This document shows, one piece after another, positions 7,718 through 16,070 of a DNA stretch of 64,000 nt. Position numbers and translations under genes: made by a program. Source of the stretch: Sutcliffiella rhizosphaerae (GTDB lineage: Bacteria; Bacillota; Bacilli; Bacillales; Bacillaceae_I). The notes under the pieces were generated by a model. It did not search any database. It saw only the letters and a program-made list of their open reading frames with translations, and was not told the origin of the DNA. The stretch spans positions 1-64,000 of the forward strand of contig NZ_CAKJTJ010000011.1 in NCBI RefSeq assembly GCF_917563925.1, read 5' to 3'. The stretch's first letter is position 1. Every line of letters begins with the position of its first letter.

Positions 7718-9589
7718 ATGAGAGTAATGAGACGAATCGTCATAACGGTATTTAGTGTCGTGCTATGTTTGAATGCGATGACGGTCCAATCAGAAAGTCA
7801 CACCTTCAAATCCAGAGCAGACATACCAGATGAATATAAATGGAACCTACAAAATCTCTATAATAATGAAAAGGAATGGAGGCAGGATGTCCAACAAGTA
7901 AAAAAAATGGCAGAGAAATTTTCGAAAAAGGAAGAAAAGCTAACGAATGATAAACAAATCCTCAAACTTCTAAAAGAATATTTCACACTGTCTCAGAAAA
8001 TAGAAAAGATTTTTGTCTTTTCCCGGATTAATCTAGATGTAGACATTGGCAATACAAAAGCTCAGGCTCTTTCTGAGGAAGGCCAAAATATGATGATGTA
8101 TGTCGTTGAAAGGACTGCTTGGTTTTCTAATGAAATACAGTCGATGGAAGACAACCATTGGGCAGAAGTAATGCAGAGCCAAATATTAAAGCCATACCAA
8201 AGTTTTTTAAAAGAAACATATGATGAAAAAATACATTCCTTATCTCCAGAAATGGAGAAAATGCTTATTAAAACGATGCCAATGGTCAATGCACCGAGTG
8301 AACTTTTCACGATGATGTCAAAAGACCTCGTATTGCCTAGTTTTACAATTGAAGAAAAAGAATATGAACTGACTGCTCCACTTTACACGAAGTACATGAC
8401 CGGAAAAAATCGTAAAGTAAGAGAGGCAGCCTTCAAAACCTATTATGGTACTTTAGAGAAATATCAGGATTCATTTGCATCTATGCTTTCTAATGTAGTA
8501 AAAGGAAATAACTTCTTTGCAACTGCAAGACAGTATTCCTCTTCATTAGAAGCTCATTTGGAACGGAATCAGGTCGATCCAAAAGTATATGATCAATTGA
8601 TTGAGACAGTAGAAGATGGTCTTCCATTACTTCACCGCTATTTAAAACTTAAAGAAAAATATATAGGTATCGATAGTATGCAAATGTACGATCTTTCCGC
8701 ACCTTCTCCATATACAAAAACGGAGAGAATACCCTATGAAGAAGCAAAGGAGATAGTAGTAAAAGGACTAGCCCCAATCGGCACAAACTATGTCAAAGAA
8801 CTTTCAAAAGGACTTGATTCCAAATGGGTGGATGTATACCATACTCCTGGAAAGGCAACTGGAGCATATCAGATTGGATCATTTGATTCTCACCCATATG
8901 TTTTAATGAACTATCAAGGATTACAAAATGATGTCCTGACGCTTGCCCATGAAATGGGACATGCAATGCATTCCTATTTTTCAAATAAAAACCAACCTTA
9001 TCACGATGCTCGCTATGTTACTTTTACGGCTGAGGTCGCCTCTACCCTTCAGGAACATCTTCTACACAAGCAGCTTCTAAAAGAGGCAACAACAAAAGAG
9101 GAGAAGCTGCATGCCTTGTATCAATATTTGGAAGATTTCAGAGTAACACTTTTCCGCCAAACTCAATTTGCAGAATTTGAAAAAATCATTCATGAGATGG
9201 GTCAGAATGAGGAGCCTTTGCATGCGGAGGCACTTAAGAAAGTCTATTTGGACTTAAATAAAAAATATTATGGCAAGGGAATGGAAGTTAATAACGAAAT
9301 TGCTATGGAATGGGCCAGAGTACCACACTTTTTTCATTCCAGTTTCTATACGTATCAGTACGCGACTAGCTTCGCCGCATCAGCAGCATTGGCAGAACAG
9401 TTAGAAGAAGACGGAATAAAAGCACAAAAAAGGATTCAATATGAGTTGTTCTCTTCTGGAGGCAGTCTTCCTCCTTTGGAAATCTTGCAACGTACTGGAG
9501 TGGACATGAGCAAAAAGCAACCGATAGTAGAATCCCTGAATCGTTATGAAGAGCTCTTAAATGAATTTGAAAAGCTCCTTAAATCGTAA
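7718..9589 (+). CDS. pepF: Oligoendopeptidase F with an export signal
   Basis: A 623-aa M3B zinc metallopeptidase that cleaves oligopeptides. The catalytic HEMGH is at 411-415, followed by the third zinc ligand region FTAEVASTLQEHL. The N-terminal helical region begins ADIPDEYKWNLQNLY, as in PepF. Unlike the usual cytoplasmic enzyme, this one opens with Arg residues, a hydrophobic core (IVITVFSVVLCLNAM) and a likely cleavage site near residue 25, which indicates secretion. AAGGGAGG lies nine bases before the ATG. It stands alone between artPQR and yqjA. Whether it is retained by the wall or released is not visible. Confidence 0.9.
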   Translation: MRVMRRIVITVFSVVLCLNAMTVQSESHTFKSRADIPDEYKWNLQNLYNNEKEWRQDVQQVKKMAEKFSKKEEKLTNDKQILKLLKEYFTLSQKIEKIFVFSRINLDVDIGNTKAQALSEEGQNMMMYVVERTAWFSNEIQSMEDNHWAEVMQSQILKPYQSFLKETYDEKIHSLSPEMEKMLIKTMPMVNAPSELFTMMSKDLVLPSFTIEEKEYELTAPLYTKYMTGKNRKVREAAFKTYYGTLEKYQDSFASMLSNVVKGNNFFATARQYSSSLEAHLERNQVDPKVYDQLIETVEDGLPLLHRYLKLKEKYIGIDSMQMYDLSAPSPYTKTERIPYEEAKEIVVKGLAPIGTNYVKELSKGLDSKWVDVYHTPGKATGAYQIGSFDSHPYVLMNYQGLQNDVLTLAHEMGHAMHSYFSNKNQPYHDARYVTFTAEVASTLQEHLLHKQLLKEATTKEEKLHALYQYLEDFRVTLFRQTQFAEFEKIIHEMGQNEEPLHAEALKKVYLDLNKKYYGKGMEVNNEIAMEWARVPHFFHSSFYTYQYATSFAASAALAEQLEEDGIKAQKRIQYELFSSGGSLPPLEILQRTGVDMSKKQPIVESLNRYEELLNEFEKLLKS

Positions 9590-9705
9590 TGTTTAAGGGC
9601 GAAGATGCTAGGTTTTCACCGATTTCTTTTCTTTCCCATGCGTTTTTCCTGTATAGTAGTGTTATGTGATAAGTTGAACAAATGAACGTCGGGAGAGTTT
9701 GAATC

Positions 9706-10671
9706 ATGAGGAAATTTAAGATCGGTTACCGGACGGCAAAAACCGCACTTGGTACTGGGCTCGCCATAAGTATAGCGCAAATGTTTCAATTGGATTTTTA
9801 CGCTTCAGCAGGAATTATTGCGATTCTTTGTATCCAAAACACAAAAAAGAAATCATGGAAGGTTGCTACCGCCAGGTTTATTGCCTGCTCCTTGAGTCTT
9901 GTATTTGGCTATGTGTTTTTTGAACTATTAGGGTATAATCCAATCTCTATTGCCCTATTACTACTTTTTTTCATTCCTGTTACTGTAATGCTAAGAATTA
10001 CAGAAGGAATTGCCTCAAGCTCGGTCATATTACTGCATGTTTATTCTGTGGAAGCTTTTTCGATTGGCCTAGTTTTAAATGAAATAAGTCTTATCTCCAT
10101 AGGAATTGGAGTTGCCCTAATTTTAAACATCTATATGCCGAGTGTCGATAAAGAGTTGAAGAATTACCAGCTGAAAATAGAGGAGAACTTCCATAAGGTA
10201 TTTTCAGAAATAGCTCATTTTCTTCGTCACGGTGATAATGGCTGGGACGGACGTGAGATCTCGGAAACCTATAAAATATTAATGGAAGCGAAAAGTCTCG
10301 CCTTCCGTGACGTAGAAAACCACTTTAAACGCGAAGAAAACCATTATTATTACTATTTTAAAATGCGTGAAAAACAGCTGGATGTAATGGAACGGATGTT
10401 GCCAATTGTGGCTACAATTGAAAAGGATGTAGAGCAAGCTCAAATGGTCTCTGAATTCATAGAGGATTTAGAGAATGCCATTCACCCAGGAAACACTGCA
10501 TACCGATTCCTAAACAGACTCAAAGAGATGCGTGACACATTTCAAGAAATGCCACTACCTGATTCAAGAGAGGAATTTGAAACAAGAGCATCTCTTCGAC
10601 ACCTCTTAAAAGAATTCGAGCAATATTTAATCTTAAAAAGCGAATTTATCGGATTAAAAACTTCAAAGTAG
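9706..10671 (+). CDS. yqjA: YqjA-like membrane protein, aromatic acid exporter family
   Basis: A 321-aa protein with four to five membrane helices in the first 140 residues (ArAE_1/DUF939 type, starting KIGYRTAKTALGTGLAI) and a soluble helical C-terminal half rich in Glu and His (ArAE_1_C type). The fold family includes fusaric-acid and p-hydroxybenzoate efflux proteins, but no substrate is established for YqjA. In B. subtilis yqjA lies next to the artPQR genes, as here. The ATG at 9706 follows a GGGAG site. Confidence 0.82.
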   Translation: MRKFKIGYRTAKTALGTGLAISIAQMFQLDFYASAGIIAILCIQNTKKKSWKVATARFIACSLSLVFGYVFFELLGYNPISIALLLLFFIPVTVMLRITEGIASSSVILLHVYSVEAFSIGLVLNEISLISIGIGVALILNIYMPSVDKELKNYQLKIEENFHKVFSEIAHFLRHGDNGWDGREISETYKILMEAKSLAFRDVENHFKREENHYYYYFKMREKQLDVMERMLPIVATIEKDVEQAQMVSEFIEDLENAIHPGNTAYRFLNRLKEMRDTFQEMPLPDSREEFETRASLRHLLKEFEQYLILKSEFIGLKTSK

Positions 10672-10684
10672 AAGAATGGAAAAG

Positions 10685-10732
10685 ACACCTTTTATCCAAA
10701 CTAAGAAAAAAAGGCTGGTGGATGAAAGGTGT
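10685..10732 (+). promoter_or_regulatory. Hairpin covering the L,D-transpeptidase ribosome site and start
   Basis: ACACCTTTTATCCA (10685-10698) pairs over 14 bp, with one G-U pair, with 10719-10732. That second arm contains the GGTGG ribosome site and the GTG start of the next gene. No T run follows, so it is more likely a translational control element than a terminator. Confidence 0.5.
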
Positions 10733-11235
10733 TTATATTTTCATTAATAATCGCACTTGTAACCTCCCCGTTATGGCCGCTCGGACCAAACCCGCTGCCT
10801 GGAGACCCTTATATCATCGTAAACAAAGAAACAAATCAGCTTGCTTATTTCCAGGGAGAGGAACTAAAAGAAGTACATACCGTCTCAACTGGAAAGTCCG
10901 TTGAATTAACCCCTGAAGGAGAATTCAACATCATAGTCAAAGCCATTAATCCATATTACAGAAAAAAAAACATTGCCGGTGGTGATCCCAACAATCCACT
11001 TGGCTCTCGATGGATGGGATTTGACGCTCAAGATACAGAAGGTCGAACATATGGAGTTCATGGAACAAATAGGCCTGAAACGATTGGGGGCTATGTAACA
11101 TTAGGCTGTATTCGGCTGGAAAATAAAGTGGTAGAAGAGCTTTTCAATAAGGTGCCAATCGGAACAAAGATTTGGATCATAAGGTCTGGAAAATCCTTTG
11201 AGGAGTTAGGAAGAGAAAAAGGTGTTTTACAATAG
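10729..11235 (+). CDS. L,D-transpeptidase (YkuD family)
   Basis: A 168-aa cell-wall enzyme that forms 3-3 peptidoglycan cross-links or attaches proteins to the wall. A short hydrophobic N-terminus (signal or anchor) precedes the YkuD domain. The catalytic motif is complete: His111 in GVHGTNRP and Cys127 in TLGCIR. GTG 10729 is the only start that keeps the signal sequence in frame; the overlapping frame from ATG 10722 is a shadow. The start lies inside a stable hairpin, suggesting translational control. It is not the LysM-bearing YkuD itself. Confidence 0.85.
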   Translation: MFIFSLIIALVTSPLWPLGPNPLPGDPYIIVNKETNQLAYFQGEELKEVHTVSTGKSVELTPEGEFNIIVKAINPYYRKKNIAGGDPNNPLGSRWMGFDAQDTEGRTYGVHGTNRPETIGGYVTLGCIRLENKVVEELFNKVPIGTKIWIIRSGKSFEELGREKGVLQ

Positions 11236-11250
11236 GAATGGAGTTTTTTC

Positions 11251-11279
11251 GAGCTACTATTAATGGTAGCTCTTTTTTT
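11251..11279 (+). terminator. Terminator after the L,D-transpeptidase gene
   Basis: GAGCTAC and GTAGCTC form a 7-bp stem with an 8-nt loop, then seven T. Confidence 0.88.
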
Positions 11280-11387
11280 GATGGGAAAATTTAGTGGAAG
11301 AAATTTAAATTACCTACCATCCTTGACTTACGATATACTTAATAAAAAGGAAAAAATGGATATTGCTAGAAAAAAGGGGTTATTAGC

Positions 11388-11915
11388 TTGAGTGAAAAAA
11401 TAACATTGATTAAACCAACTACTGAAAGGCAACAAGATTATATGGCATTCTACGAAGAATGGATAGAAAGCGGAGAAACGATGGTTCCGTGGGTTATTAC
11501 AAAAGCCCCTACTGATTTCCAAGCGATGGTAAGGGAACTACTTGATGCTGAAAGAGGCATTGGTATTCGTGAAGGCTGGGTACCGGACTCTACCTATTGG
11601 TTATTACGGGAGAATGACCAAACGATTCTTGGTGCAGTGAACATTCGCCACTCACTTACTGATTTTCTACGTAATGCCGGTGGTCATATTGGTTATGGAA
11701 TTCGACCATCTGAAAGAAGAAAGGGATATGCAACAAAAATCTTGGAACTGGCCCTTCAAAAAGCAAAGGTGCTTGGTATTAAAGAAGCACTTGTAGTTTG
11801 CGATGAAGAAAACATAGCTTCTTGGAAAACAATCATAAAAAATGGAGGTAACCAAGTAGAAAATTTTGTTGAAGAAAGTGGAAACGTCGTAAAAAGGTTT
11901 TGGATTACATGCTAA
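11388..11915 (+). CDS. GNAT-family acetyltransferase
   Basis: A 175-aa N-acetyltransferase. The acetyl-CoA loop is visible as GIRPSERRKGYATKIL and is followed by the usual strand and helix (ALVVCDEENIASWKTI). The long N-terminal part with MVPWVITKAP and ILGAVNIRHSL fits the COG3981-type predicted acetyltransferases. It starts at TTG behind AAGGGG. Its 3' end overlaps the next gene. The acceptor is unknown. Confidence 0.82.
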   Translation: MSEKITLIKPTTERQQDYMAFYEEWIESGETMVPWVITKAPTDFQAMVRELLDAERGIGIREGWVPDSTYWLLRENDQTILGAVNIRHSLTDFLRNAGGHIGYGIRPSERRKGYATKILELALQKAKVLGIKEALVVCDEENIASWKTIIKNGGNQVENFVEESGNVVKRFWITC

Positions 11916-12757
11916 AGAAAATAATGATAATAGGATTGTTTCTCGCTGCATGTAGTTGGACTGGCAATATTCTGTATTATAATAGCCAAAAGCTCGATAA
12001 ACCAATAATGCTGGAGCATTATTATGAATTTGCAAAAGAGTATGACACGAACTTTAGGCTTCATTATATCACTGATTTACGTGAAACAAATGATATTGTC
12101 ATGGTTGATTTTCCAGAGCTTGAGCAAAGAGGCATTTTCATCCACTTTGATCAATTTTTTGAGCAAGGAAATAAATATCGGCATCATCAAATCAAAACAT
12201 TAAACTTAAATACCTGGGATAACCCATTTAAAGGGATAGATGGAGATATTGTAATAAACGAAATGAGGGCTCATTTAAGAAACGGTGAAACTATTATTTA
12301 TCCGATTGGTGAAATCGTTTGGCGGGATTCTAGTGAAGTCCCATTTGAATCAACTTCAGGTGAAAGCTCTTCAGATGGTACAGGTTATGCTAGTTTTTCT
12401 GTGAAAGAAGGTAGTTTCGAAATTACTGATGTGAATATTAGGGGGGGGGATCGTCTTGGGAATTTTTTAATAAAAATAAATAACCAGCCGTATGAGGTGC
12501 GAGGTCGTTCCAATTTACAAGAACAAAAAGGAAATACAAAGCATTTTACTTCTAACCATTTGTATGTCGATTATTCTCTTACTTTTGAAGAAAGTGACCC
12601 TAACAGATGGAACTTCTACAATTTAATGCCCACAATTGTAGGAACTAAAGAAAATGGCAACGCCTTCGAACTAGATATATATGTTAGTCAATATGCTTAT
12701 TTTTCAGAAGATGATTTAAAGAATTACTTGTCAGCCAAAAAGAAGGGAAAAAGATAA
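11909..12757 (+). CDS. Hypothetical lipoprotein with a nine-G tract
   Basis: A 282-aa protein of unknown function. The N-terminus MLKKIMIIGLFLAACS is a short lipoprotein signal with the lipobox LAAC; the rest is hydrophilic and probably beta-rich. I prefer ATG 11909 over TTG 11900 because it removes extra residues before the signal; it overlaps the acetyltransferase gene by 7 bp. A run of nine G at 12441-12449 inside the gene encodes part of RGGD; slippage there would truncate the protein. It is followed without a gap by two membrane protein genes, so the three probably form a unit. Confidence 0.65.
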   Translation: MLKKIMIIGLFLAACSWTGNILYYNSQKLDKPIMLEHYYEFAKEYDTNFRLHYITDLRETNDIVMVDFPELEQRGIFIHFDQFFEQGNKYRHHQIKTLNLNTWDNPFKGIDGDIVINEMRAHLRNGETIIYPIGEIVWRDSSEVPFESTSGESSSDGTGYASFSVKEGSFEITDVNIRGGDRLGNFLIKINNQPYEVRGRSNLQEQKGNTKHFTSNHLYVDYSLTFEESDPNRWNFYNLMPTIVGTKENGNAFELDIYVSQYAYFSEDDLKNYLSAKKKGKR

Positions 12758-13300
12758 ATGTACGATACATATAAAGGACTGACAAAAATCCTTTGGGGCT
12801 TCCTCTTTGTACTCGTTGATATAAGAATTGAATTTGTGGATATCTTTCCGGATTTTATTGGCTATGGCATGGTTGCTTACGGCTTGATGCAACTTGAATT
12901 GGATCGAGAAAGAAATTGGGCAACACTTCTAGCATTAATTTCTTTTCCTTCATTTTTTATTACTGCACCAAACTATTTAAACCTTTTATATGAAGATTAC
13001 TACATTTCAACTACAATTTATTATACTGTAATCGGCGTTATTCATCTCGTACTTATCGTGTCCATTATTAATAAACTAAGTATTATTGCAGAGAAAAAAG
13101 GATTGTTTGAAATTGCAAAGCGAGCTCATACTAGAATAACAATTTATACAGTTCTTCATGTAGTTTCATTAATTGGAACTCCATTTTTAATAAATATTGG
13201 AGAAGCAATGGCTTTTACATTTACCCTTCTTTTCATCCTGCTTTTTATTTTTGAGATACTTATACTGGTGCTAATTACAAAGTTTAGAAGGTTATTGTGA
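12758..13300 (+). CDS. Hypothetical multi-pass membrane protein
   Basis: A 180-aa integral membrane protein with about five hydrophobic segments and a basic C-terminus (ITKFRRLL). It begins immediately after the lipoprotein stop codon, so translation is likely coupled. I recognise no family. The conserved-looking segment DIFPDFIGYGMVAYGL near residue 28 may help in a profile search. Confidence 0.6.
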   Translation: MYDTYKGLTKILWGFLFVLVDIRIEFVDIFPDFIGYGMVAYGLMQLELDRERNWATLLALISFPSFFITAPNYLNLLYEDYYISTTIYYTVIGVIHLVLIVSIINKLSIIAEKKGLFEIAKRAHTRITIYTVLHVVSLIGTPFLINIGEAMAFTFTLLFILLFIFEILILVLITKFRRLL

Positions 13301-13312
13301 GGTGTGTAATGG

Positions 13313-13681
13313 ATGTATTTTATCTTGGCAGTTTTGTTTTTAATAGGATTTTGTATGTTGCTAGATTATCTCTTAAGAAAAATTTTCAAAATTAAACGGG
13401 TAAAAATGACAAACCCAATAGGAAAAAAGGTGGACCTTTGGGGGAGGATAATAATTGTTTTAATTTTTTTTGCTTTAACTCCTGTTATATCCATTATGTA
13501 TGAGGATTACATGCATTATTTTATTATGGGTGCATTCTTAGTCATTATGTTTTTTGAAACTTTTGTGGAATGGAAATACAATAAAGAATCTAAAGGATAT
13601 ATTACTCATCTATTGTTTATTGGACTTTTCATACCCATCTTTTTGAATATTGACCTAATAATTGAATTATTAAATTTATAA
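13313..13681 (+). CDS. DUF4181-like membrane protein
   Basis: A 122-aa protein with about four membrane helices. The pattern LRKIFKIKR, then a second helix pair and FFETFVEWKYNKESKGYI, resembles DUF4181 proteins of Bacillus, whose role is unknown. GAGGTG lies upstream of the ATG. It closes the acetyltransferase-lipoprotein-membrane unit and is followed by a strong terminator. Confidence 0.55.
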   Translation: MYFILAVLFLIGFCMLLDYLLRKIFKIKRVKMTNPIGKKVDLWGRIIIVLIFFALTPVISIMYEDYMHYFIMGAFLVIMFFETFVEWKYNKESKGYITHLLFIGLFIPIFLNIDLIIELLNL

Positions 13682-13684
13682 CGA

Positions 13685-13726
13685 AAAACGAGCTAGAATC
13701 ATTTCCCGATTTTAGCTCGTTTTTTA
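13685..13726. terminator. Bidirectional terminator
   Basis: AAAACGAGCTA (13685-13695) pairs with TAGCTCGTTTT (13713-13723) and T runs lie on both sides. It can stop the forward operon and the reverse Prli42 gene that converge here. Confidence 0.85.
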
Positions 13727-13734
13727 CTAATCTA

Positions 13735-13827
13735 TTAAAAGAACATCGAAGCTCCTGCTAATAAGGTGGTAATAAGCATAACACCAATCATTAAATAGAC
13801 TATTACTTTTTGAAATTTGCGGTTCAT
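13735..13827 (-). CDS. prli42: Prli42-like stressosome-associated small membrane protein
   Basis: A 30-aa protein beginning MNRKFQKVIVYLM, with a basic N-terminus and one membrane helix ending in ASMFF. This is the pattern of Prli42, the miniprotein that anchors the stressosome to the membrane in Listeria and is widely conserved in Bacillaceae. The start at 13827 follows GGGAG by about 12 bases and the stop is at 13735. It is too short for most gene callers. Recognition is from memory of the family sequence. Confidence 0.8.
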   Translation of the reverse strand: MNRKFQKVIVYLMIGVMLITTLLAGASMFF

Positions 13828-13985
13828 GAGTTCGTTTCACTCCCTATTTAATCTTCTTTTCTTATTGTACATGGATTTTTTTGCTTTCTCAAGCGAGGAT
13901 TCCGAACGAAAAAGGAAGGAATTTTGCACAAATAGTCGAAATATTATAAAGTCATACTATGGGACAAACAACAGGGGGGATGAAC

Positions 13986-14405
13986 GTGATTAAAAATGTG
14001 AACCACATTGGGATTGCTGTAAACTCTATTGAGACAGCGCTTCCATTTTATACAGAAACACTAGGTTTAACCTTTGAAGCAGTAGAACATGTAGCTTCAC
14101 AACGGGTGAGGGTGGCATTTATTAGTGCTGGTAATTGTAAGCTGGAACTATTAGAACCAACATCACCTGACAGCCCCGTAGCCAAATTTATTGAAAAACG
14201 CGGAGAAGGGATACATCATATAGCCCTCGGTGTTGATAATATTGAAGAAAGAATTCAACAAATGATAGAAAAAGGCATTCCGATGATCGACAACCAATCA
14301 AGAGCTGGCGCTGGTGGTGCCAACATTGCTTTTGTGCACCCGAAAGCAAGCAAAGGTGTTCTGGTTGAATTCTGTGAAAAGGCGGCGACACAACATGACA
14401 GTTGA
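13986..14405 (+). CDS. mce: Methylmalonyl-CoA epimerase
   Basis: A 139-aa vicinal-oxygen-chelate enzyme that interconverts (2R)- and (2S)-methylmalonyl-CoA (B. subtilis YqjC). The metal-binding pattern is present: NHIGIAV at the N-terminus, the central GEGIHHIALGVD, and a C-terminal Glu in GVLVEFCE. An AGGGGGG site six bases upstream supports GTG 13986 rather than the ATGs at 13959 or 13980. It overlaps the carboxylase gene by 11 bp, so the pair makes a propionyl/methylmalonyl-CoA module. Confidence 0.9.
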   Translation: MIKNVNHIGIAVNSIETALPFYTETLGLTFEAVEHVASQRVRVAFISAGNCKLELLEPTSPDSPVAKFIEKRGEGIHHIALGVDNIEERIQQMIEKGIPMIDNQSRAGAGGANIAFVHPKASKGVLVEFCEKAATQHDS

Positions 14406-15948
14406 TATTTATGAAAAAATAAATGAACTCTATGACAAACGTCGCGAGGTGGAGCTTGGCGGTGGTGATGAGCGTATCGACAAGCAGCATGAAAAAGGAA
14501 AATTGACAGCTAGAGAGCGAATTGAATTATTAGTAGACGAAGGAACTTTTGTAGAACTAAATCCATTTATCGAGCACCGCTGCAATGATTTCGGTCTGCA
14601 AGGGAAAAAGGGTCCTGGAGACGGGGTAGTGACCGGATACGGTAAGGTAAACGGCAAGCCTATCTATTTATTCTCACAAGATTTCACAGTATTTGGCGGG
14701 GCATTAGGAGAAATGCATGCGAAGAAAATTGCCAATGTTATGGATATGGCTGCTAAAAATGGTGCACCTATTGTTGGGCTAAATGATTCTGGTGGAGCCC
14801 GTATTCAAGAGGGGGTACTTTCTTTAGACGGTTACGGTCATATTTTCTATCGCAATTCAATCTATTCAGGTGTCATTCCACAAATTTCCGTTATCATGGG
14901 TCCATGTGCAGGAGGAGCGGTATATTCTCCAGCAATCACTGATTTTGTATTTATGGTGGAGAAAACAAGTCAGATGTTCATTACAGGTCCAAAGGTGATT
15001 GAGACTGTAACAGGGGAAAAAATAAGCTCTGAAGGCTTAGGTGGAGCTAAAGTGCATAATTCCATAAGTGGAAATGCTCATTTCTCCAGTTCTTCAGAAG
15101 AGGAAGTATTGGCGCAAGTACGTAATTTGTTAAGTTATTTACCACAAAATAATGAAGAAAAGCCAGATCGCATCTCATGTGAGCAAGGAGACGATTATCG
15201 TCCAGACCTTGCCGACGCCATCCCTTTTGATGCTATCCGCCCGTATGACGTTCGCATCGTAATCAATCAAGTAGTGGATGAAGGGTCATTTATGGAAGTT
15301 CATAAAGATTTCGCAAGAAATATAGTCGTAGGTTTGGCTAGACTTAAAGGGGAAGTAGTTGGGCTTGTTTGCAATCAACCGAAAGTGATGGCAGGAGGAC
15401 TTGATATTGATTCCTCCGATAAAGCATCGCGATTCATCCGGTTCTGTGATTCATTTAATATTCCTTTAATAACGTTTGAGGATGTTACAGGATTTTTCCC
15501 TGGAGTAAAGCAGGAGCATGGGGGAATTATCCGTCACGGAGCAAAAATCCTATATGCATATTCCGAAGCGACGGTACCTAAGTTAACTGTAATTTTGCGA
15601 AAAGCTTATGGTGGAGCCTATGTAGCATTAAACAGTAAATCTATTGGAGCTGATTTAGTATATGCGTGGCCGAATGCAGAAATAGCGGTAATGGGACCTC
15701 AAGGAGCGGCAAATATTATTTTTGCACGTGAAATTAATGAAAGTGAAAATCCTGAACAAATGAGGAGCAAAAAGATTGAAGAATACCGCGAAAAATTCGC
15801 GAATCCATATGTTGCTGCTAGCCAAGGGATGGTAGATGATGTCATTGATCCAAGAGATACTAGGATAAAATTAATTCAGTCCTTGGAAATGCTACGTAAT
15901 AAAAAGGAAACAAGACCACGTAAAAAGCATGGCAATATTCCGTTATAA
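14395..15948 (+). CDS. yqjD: Acyl-CoA carboxylase carboxyltransferase subunit (propionyl/methylmalonyl-CoA type)
   Basis: A 517-aa biotin-dependent carboxyltransferase beta-type subunit (PccB/MmdA family; B. subtilis YqjD). The N-terminal half has GPGDGVVTGYGKVNGKP and GGARIQEGVLSLDGYG, the C-terminal half TGFFPGVKQEHGGIIRHGAK and the oxyanion region RKAYGGAYVAL. The longer frame from 14314 is only read-through within mce; the family start is MTVDIYEKI at 14395. No biotin carboxylase or carrier subunit is next to it, so partners must be encoded elsewhere. Confidence 0.93.
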   Translation: MTVDIYEKINELYDKRREVELGGGDERIDKQHEKGKLTARERIELLVDEGTFVELNPFIEHRCNDFGLQGKKGPGDGVVTGYGKVNGKPIYLFSQDFTVFGGALGEMHAKKIANVMDMAAKNGAPIVGLNDSGGARIQEGVLSLDGYGHIFYRNSIYSGVIPQISVIMGPCAGGAVYSPAITDFVFMVEKTSQMFITGPKVIETVTGEKISSEGLGGAKVHNSISGNAHFSSSSEEEVLAQVRNLLSYLPQNNEEKPDRISCEQGDDYRPDLADAIPFDAIRPYDVRIVINQVVDEGSFMEVHKDFARNIVVGLARLKGEVVGLVCNQPKVMAGGLDIDSSDKASRFIRFCDSFNIPLITFEDVTGFFPGVKQEHGGIIRHGAKILYAYSEATVPKLTVILRKAYGGAYVALNSKSIGADLVYAWPNAEIAVMGPQGAANIIFAREINESENPEQMRSKKIEEYREKFANPYVAASQGMVDDVIDPRDTRIKLIQSLEMLRNKKETRPRKKHGNIPL

Positions 15949-15953
15949 TTAAC

Positions 15954-15983
15954 AAGGTGACAGGTGAAGACTTGTCACCTTTT
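15954..15983 (+). terminator. Terminator after the carboxylase gene
   Basis: AAGGTGACA and TGTCACCTT form a 9-bp stem with a 10-nt loop, followed by TT and further T-rich sequence. Confidence 0.75.
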
Positions 15984-16070
15984 CAATATGAAGGAGCGAA
16001 GTAAGGAAAAACTCTCATTATTAGGTTATAATAGGAGTGGATTCTATAAGTAGTAGGAGGAAAAATACAT

